Assembly: GCF_000817735.3 (NCBI RefSeq)
Contig: NZ_JTJC03000001.1
Coordinates: 1,313,336-1,377,335 of the forward strand
Reading direction: 5' to 3'
DNA from: Scytonema millei VB511283
Lineage (GTDB): Bacteria; Cyanobacteriota; Cyanobacteriia; Cyanobacteriales; Chroococcidiopsidaceae
Length of the DNA stretch: 64,000 bases
Made by a program: the position numbers and the translations under genes. Below, piece after piece: positions 60,627 through 64,000 of this stretch. Positions within the stretch are counted from its first letter, which is position 1, and every line of letters begins with the position of its first letter. The notes under the pieces were generated by a model. The model was not told the origin of the DNA and searched no databases. It saw only the letters and a program-made list of their open reading frames with translations.

Positions 60627-62915
60627 GCTCATCGCCTCTGCTGTTTTTTCCCGATTTAGCTTCAAAATCAGCACGCCCAAGGGAGGCAAACAGAGATCGA
60701 TAGAATAGGGGTGATTGTGGTATTGCCATTCATCCGTCCATTTTCCACCTAAGTTACCCATGTTGCTACCACCGTACTCGCGGGAATCGCTATTGAATAA
60801 CTCTTGGTAAAATCCTGGTTCGGGTACGCCAATTCGGTAGTGGGAATGCGGTTGGGGAGTAAAGTTACAAACTGCGATCGCAAAATCATCTGAATCTTTG
60901 GCGCGACGAATTAACGCAACTACGCTATGGCGATTGTCGCTGCAATCGATCCACTCAAACCCTGCTTCAGCAAAATCTTGGCTGTACAAAGCTGGTTCAG
61001 AGCGATATGTGTGGTTTAGATCTTTGAAAAACTGCTTGAGCTGTTGGTGTGATTCATATTGCAACAACTGCCACTCTAAGTCACCCCAGACGTTCCATTC
61101 GCTCCACTGTCCGAACTCCATGCTCATAAACATGGTTTTTTTGCCGGGGTGAACGAACATGAAGGTAAACAAGCAGCGGACGTTGGCGAATTTCTGCCAT
61201 CTATCCCCTGGCATTTTGCCGATGATGTTACTTTTGCCATGTACGACTTCATCGTGGGATAGAGCCAGCATGTAATTTTCGCTGTGGTGATACCACATGC
61301 TGAAAGTGACGTTATTTTGGTGGAATTGGCGGAACCAAGGGTCCATACTGAAGTAATCCAGCATATCGTGCATCCAGCCCATGTTCCACTTGAGATTAAA
61401 GCCTAATCCGCCCATATACGTGGGCCAAGATACCATAGGCCAAGCGGTAGATTCTTCCGCGATGGAGACGATGCCAGGAAAATAACTAAAAATAACGTGA
61501 TTTGTTTGCCGTAGGAACTCTGCTGCCTCTAAATTTTCCGTGCCACCATATTGATTTGGCAACCATTCCCCTTCTTTGCGGCAATAGTTCAGGTAAAGCA
61601 TTGAGGCAACGGCATCTACCCGAATTCCGTCGATGTGATACTTATCAAACCAGAACAAGGCGTTGGCAACCAAGAAGTTTCTCACTTCGTTGCGGCTGTA
61701 GTTGAATACTAAAGTTCCCCATTCTTTGTGTTCTCCCTTGCGCGGATCGGCGTGTTCGTAGAGATGAGTCCCATCAAAGAATGCTAACCCGTGTCCATCT
61801 TTAGGAAAATGACCTGGAACCCAATCAACAATTACCCCAATACCGTTTTGGTGGCATTGGTCAACAAAATACATGAAATCTTCTGGCGTGCCATAGCGGG
61901 ACGTACAAGCATAATAGCCAGTGACTTGATATCCCCAAGAGCCGTCAAAGGGATGCTCTGCAATTGGTAATAATTCAATATGGGTGTATCCTAAATCTTT
62001 CACATAGGGAATTAGGCGATCGCCAAGTTCTCGGTAGGTGAGAAAACGCGCTCCCGGTTTGAGTTCCGAGACAATGACGACGGGTTCTGTCTCCCCATTA
62101 GGCAACTTGGGGGGTTCGGCAGAGGAGGCGTGCAACCACGACCCGAGATGGACTTCATAGACAGAAATTGGCTGTGTTAGGGGGTCGGTATGACGGCGTT
62201 TTTCCATCCATTCCAAATCGCTCCATTGATAAGCGTCTAAGTCTGTGACAATGGATGCGGTTTTGGGTCGGGGTTCTTGCTGATAGCCATAAGGGTCAGA
62301 CTTTTCGTAGATGTGACCATCGTTATTTTTAATTTCATATTTATAGCGATCGCCGACTTTAAGTTCGGGGACAAATATTTCCCAAACTCCTGTCGCACCT
62401 TTACGCATTTGGTGCTTGCGTCCGTCCCAATGATTAAAATCTCCAATAACTGACACGTTGCGCGCGTTCGGAGCCCAAACAGCGAAATAAACTCCTCGAA
62501 CGCCATTAATTTCCGTGGTGTGCGCCCCTAATTTCTCGTAAATGCGGTGGTGATTGCCTTCCGCAAATAGATGCAGGTCAAAATCTGTCAAGCGGGGAGA
62601 ACGAAAGGCGTAGGGGTCGTAGATCACGCGCTCGTGTTCTCCCTCTAAAATCCGCAACTGATAGTTTGCCAGTTCGGGAAGATCGAGCGTGCATTCAAAA
62701 AAATTGGGATGATGCACGGTTTCCATCGGAAATTCTTTTCTTTCCTCTGGCAGTACCACCCACGCTGCACTCGCATTTGGTAAGTATGCTCGCACTGCCC
62801 AGACGGTTTTGCCTTCCTGTTCCACGGAATGAGCGCCTAGCACTTCAAAAGGATCTTGATGCTGGTTCCAAATAATTCGATCTACCTGTTCTGGTGCAAT
62901 GGTGGTCATAGACAT
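60618..62915 (-). CDS. glgB: 1,4-alpha-glucan branching enzyme
   Basis: This GH13 enzyme makes the alpha-1,6 branches of glycogen. It has a CBM48-type N-terminal domain ([30 protein letters not shown]) and a catalytic barrel with [20 protein letters not shown], nucleophile Asp in [10 protein letters not shown], acid Glu in IAEESTAWP and [13 protein letters not shown]. Length is about 765. The frame can begin at 63002, but [19 protein letters not shown] at 62915 is the normal family start. The last codons and the stop lie in a TTACGAC heptamer array. It is convergent with hpsD2. Confidence 0.94.
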   Translation of the reverse strand: MSMTTIAPEQVDRIIWNQHQDPFEVLGAHSVEQEGKTVWAVRAYLPNASAAWVVLPEERKEFPMETVHHPNFFECTLDLPELANYQLRILEGEHERVIYDPYAFRSPRLTDFDLHLFAEGNHHRIYEKLGAHTTEINGVRGVYFAVWAPNARNVSVIGDFNHWDGRKHQMRKGATGVWEIFVPELKVGDRYKYEIKNNDGHIYEKSDPYGYQQEPRPKTASIVTDLDAYQWSDLEWMEKRRHTDPLTQPISVYEVHLGSWLHASSAEPPKLPNGETEPVVIVSELKPGARFLTYRELGDRLIPYVKDLGYTHIELLPIAEHPFDGSWGYQVTGYYACTSRYGTPEDFMYFVDQCHQNGIGVIVDWVPGHFPKDGHGLAFFDGTHLYEHADPRKGEHKEWGTLVFNYSRNEVRNFLVANALFWFDKYHIDGIRVDAVASMLYLNYCRKEGEWLPNQYGGTENLEAAEFLRQTNHVIFSYFPGIVSIAEESTAWPMVSWPTYMGGLGFNLKWNMGWMHDMLDYFSMDPWFRQFHQNNVTFSMWYHHSENYMLALSHDEVVHGKSNIIGKMPGDRWQKFANVRCLFTFMFVHPGKKTMFMSMEFGQWSEWNVWGDLEWQLLQYESHQQLKQFFKDLNHTYRSEPALYSQDFAEAGFEWIDCSDNRHSVVALIRRAKDSDDFAIAVCNFTPQPHSHYRIGVPEPGFYQELFNSDSREYGGSNMGNLGGKWTDEWQYHNHPYSIDLCLPPLGVLILKLNREKTAEAMSKS

Positions 62916-63066
62916 GCAGCTACCTACCTGGAATAAATTTACTAAACTCCTCTCGTCATACTTATACACACTCTTTACATTTATTTGCAAATGAGCAAGC
63001 AAAGCAACAGTATTTAGGCTGATTTTGTCTCAACCATAGGTAAGACTTTGGGGAGTCAGGGAAGAG

Positions 63067-63171
63067 GAGACAAGGGAGATGGGGGAGACAAGGGAGATGG
63101 GGGAGACAAGGAAGCTCTCTAGGAGTAGAGGAAGCAACTCTAGTCACCAGCCACCAGCCACTAGCCACTCC
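63067..63171. repeat. 18-bp tandem repeat and heptamer array upstream of glgB
   Basis: GAGACAAGGGAGATGGGG is repeated two and a half times (63067-63111). After a 27-base spacer, CCAGCCA/CTAGCCA heptamers (63139-63171) run up to the stop of the next gene. The latter match the array at 5866-5962. Confidence 0.88.
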
Positions 63172-63516
63172 TCAAATAGGCAAAAAAGGTAAAAAAGTAC
63201 GAATTGCCTTTCGCAGTTGGAGTAGAAAAACGATTTCTCGAACTTGAGAGTTCAATGTAGGTGGTGCGGGACGGGTTTGTAGTTTAGCCTGTAATTGAGC
63301 GTATTCAGCAGTAGTTAGAGGTTTGCCATCCACAGGCGATCGCGCCGTGAGAAAGATTTCCGTTCGCAAAACTTCTTCTGGTGTATCTTCTGGTGGTGGT
63401 AAAGCTAAGGCAGAATTGGCGATCGCACAGATTGTAAAAAACACGATGCCAACACCTACAAATTGAGTTTGAAAGTGGGCGATCTCTTGACGTTTGCCAG
63501 CTGGCAAAAGCCCCAT
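63172..63516 (-). CDS. Small exported or membrane-anchored protein, conserved in cyanobacteria
   Basis: The 114 residues include a hydrophobic signal or anchor (GVGIVFFTICAIANSALAL, probable cleavage near residue 39). A conserved-looking segment follows: TPEEVLRTEIFLTARSPVDG, then KPLTTAEYAQLQAKLQ. The C-terminus is basic and hydrophobic (IVFLLQLRKAIRTFLPFLPI). I recall similar proteins in many cyanobacteria but no function. It lies between glgB and psbA on the same strand; its stop abuts a heptamer array. Confidence 0.65.
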   Translation of the reverse strand: MGLLPAGKRQEIAHFQTQFVGVGIVFFTICAIANSALALPPPEDTPEEVLRTEIFLTARSPVDGKPLTTAEYAQLQAKLQTRPAPPTLNSQVREIVFLLQLRKAIRTFLPFLPI

Positions 63517-63643
63517 ACTCTTTCTTTCTCCCTAAACTGCTACCAGAGTATTTATAGCATTTTGTCTGCCCTCCTAAGCACTACACCTAAGCAGTACATA
63601 TGTAGGTACTTATTACTTATGTGGCAAGAGAGCATATTTAATG

Positions 63644-63673
63644 CAAAAAGCGCCCCCCATTATGGGAGGCGCT
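63644..63673 (-). terminator. Intrinsic terminator of psbA
   Basis: Read on the minus strand, AGCGCCTCCCATA pairs with ATGGGGGGCGCT and is followed by TTTTT. It lies 20 bases after the psbA stop codon. This is a textbook Rho-independent terminator. Confidence 0.88.
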
Positions 63674-63692
63674 GATGATTTAGAAGAACGAA

Positions 63693-64000
<308 letters not shown>

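Noticed and set aside
62916-63002. N-terminal extension of glgB
   Set aside because: The extra 29 residues are not GlgB-like and a normal family start is at 62915.

Overview
The window is chromosomal DNA from a cyanobacterium. The evidence is the C-terminal part of psbA (photosystem II D1), hoxEFU, a Tab2-family gene, DUF4079 and DUF2949 proteins, a GH100 invertase, hormogonium-polysaccharide (hps) genes and very frequent GCGATCGC (HIP1-type) palindromes. Many arrays of 7-bp tandem repeats (STRR type) and palindromic dispersed repeats fit a complex, large-genome cyanobacterium (Nostocales or Chroococcidiopsis-like). The species cannot be fixed from the sequence alone.

Layout. 0-6 kb: a tyrosine kinase of exopolysaccharide assembly, a membrane protein, a SnoaL-like protein and an aldo-keto reductase. 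6-7.5 kb is a scarred segment: a comB remnant cut at a repeat array, a nucleoside deoxyribosyltransferase and an IS5-type fragment. 7.5-18 kb: a cupin, a plus-strand run (secreted protein, DMT transporter, DUF4079, histidine kinase), a GMC oxidoreductase, an invertase, a GAF-PAS histidine kinase and a convergent OmpR-type regulator. 18-28 kb, minus strand: a GH63-type glucosidase, then six genes reading SDR, aquaporin, membrane-tethered ferredoxin-reductase, GMC oxidoreductase, unknown, two-domain VOC protein, which look like one redox pathway. 28-34 kb: a small secreted DUF305-like protein, a deleted IS4-type remnant, a GHL10 protein, a GH57 protein and Tab2. 34.7-41.3 kb: ppsA, DUF2949, hoxE, hoxF, a DUF6544-like gene overlapping both neighbours, and hoxU. 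hoxYH are absent, and the next 2 kb holds two decayed toxin-antitoxin modules.

43.5-60.6 kb is the most remarkable part. Two complete hpsA-B-C-D clusters lie in tandem on the same strand, separated by a small EF-Tu-barrel gene and 0.7 kb of repeats. Each cluster encodes one very large HpsA with a prepilin-like N-terminus lacking Glu5, plus three pseudopilins of the PilV/GspI, PilW/GspJ and FimT/GspH types. That set resembles a minor-pilin tip complex with a giant K/X-type subunit. The two HpsA copies differ by separate insertions in the same C-terminal region: HpsA1 carries an ice-binding-protein-like (DUF3494-like) domain, HpsA2 an Asn/Gln-rich tract. In the second cluster all three pseudopilin leader peptides are encoded by dispersed repeats.

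60.6-64 kb: glgB, a small secreted or membrane protein, and the 3' part of psbA with a clear terminator. Carbohydrate enzymes (invertase, GH63, GHL10, GH57, GlgB, PpsA) recur across the window. No rRNA, tRNA or CRISPR was seen.
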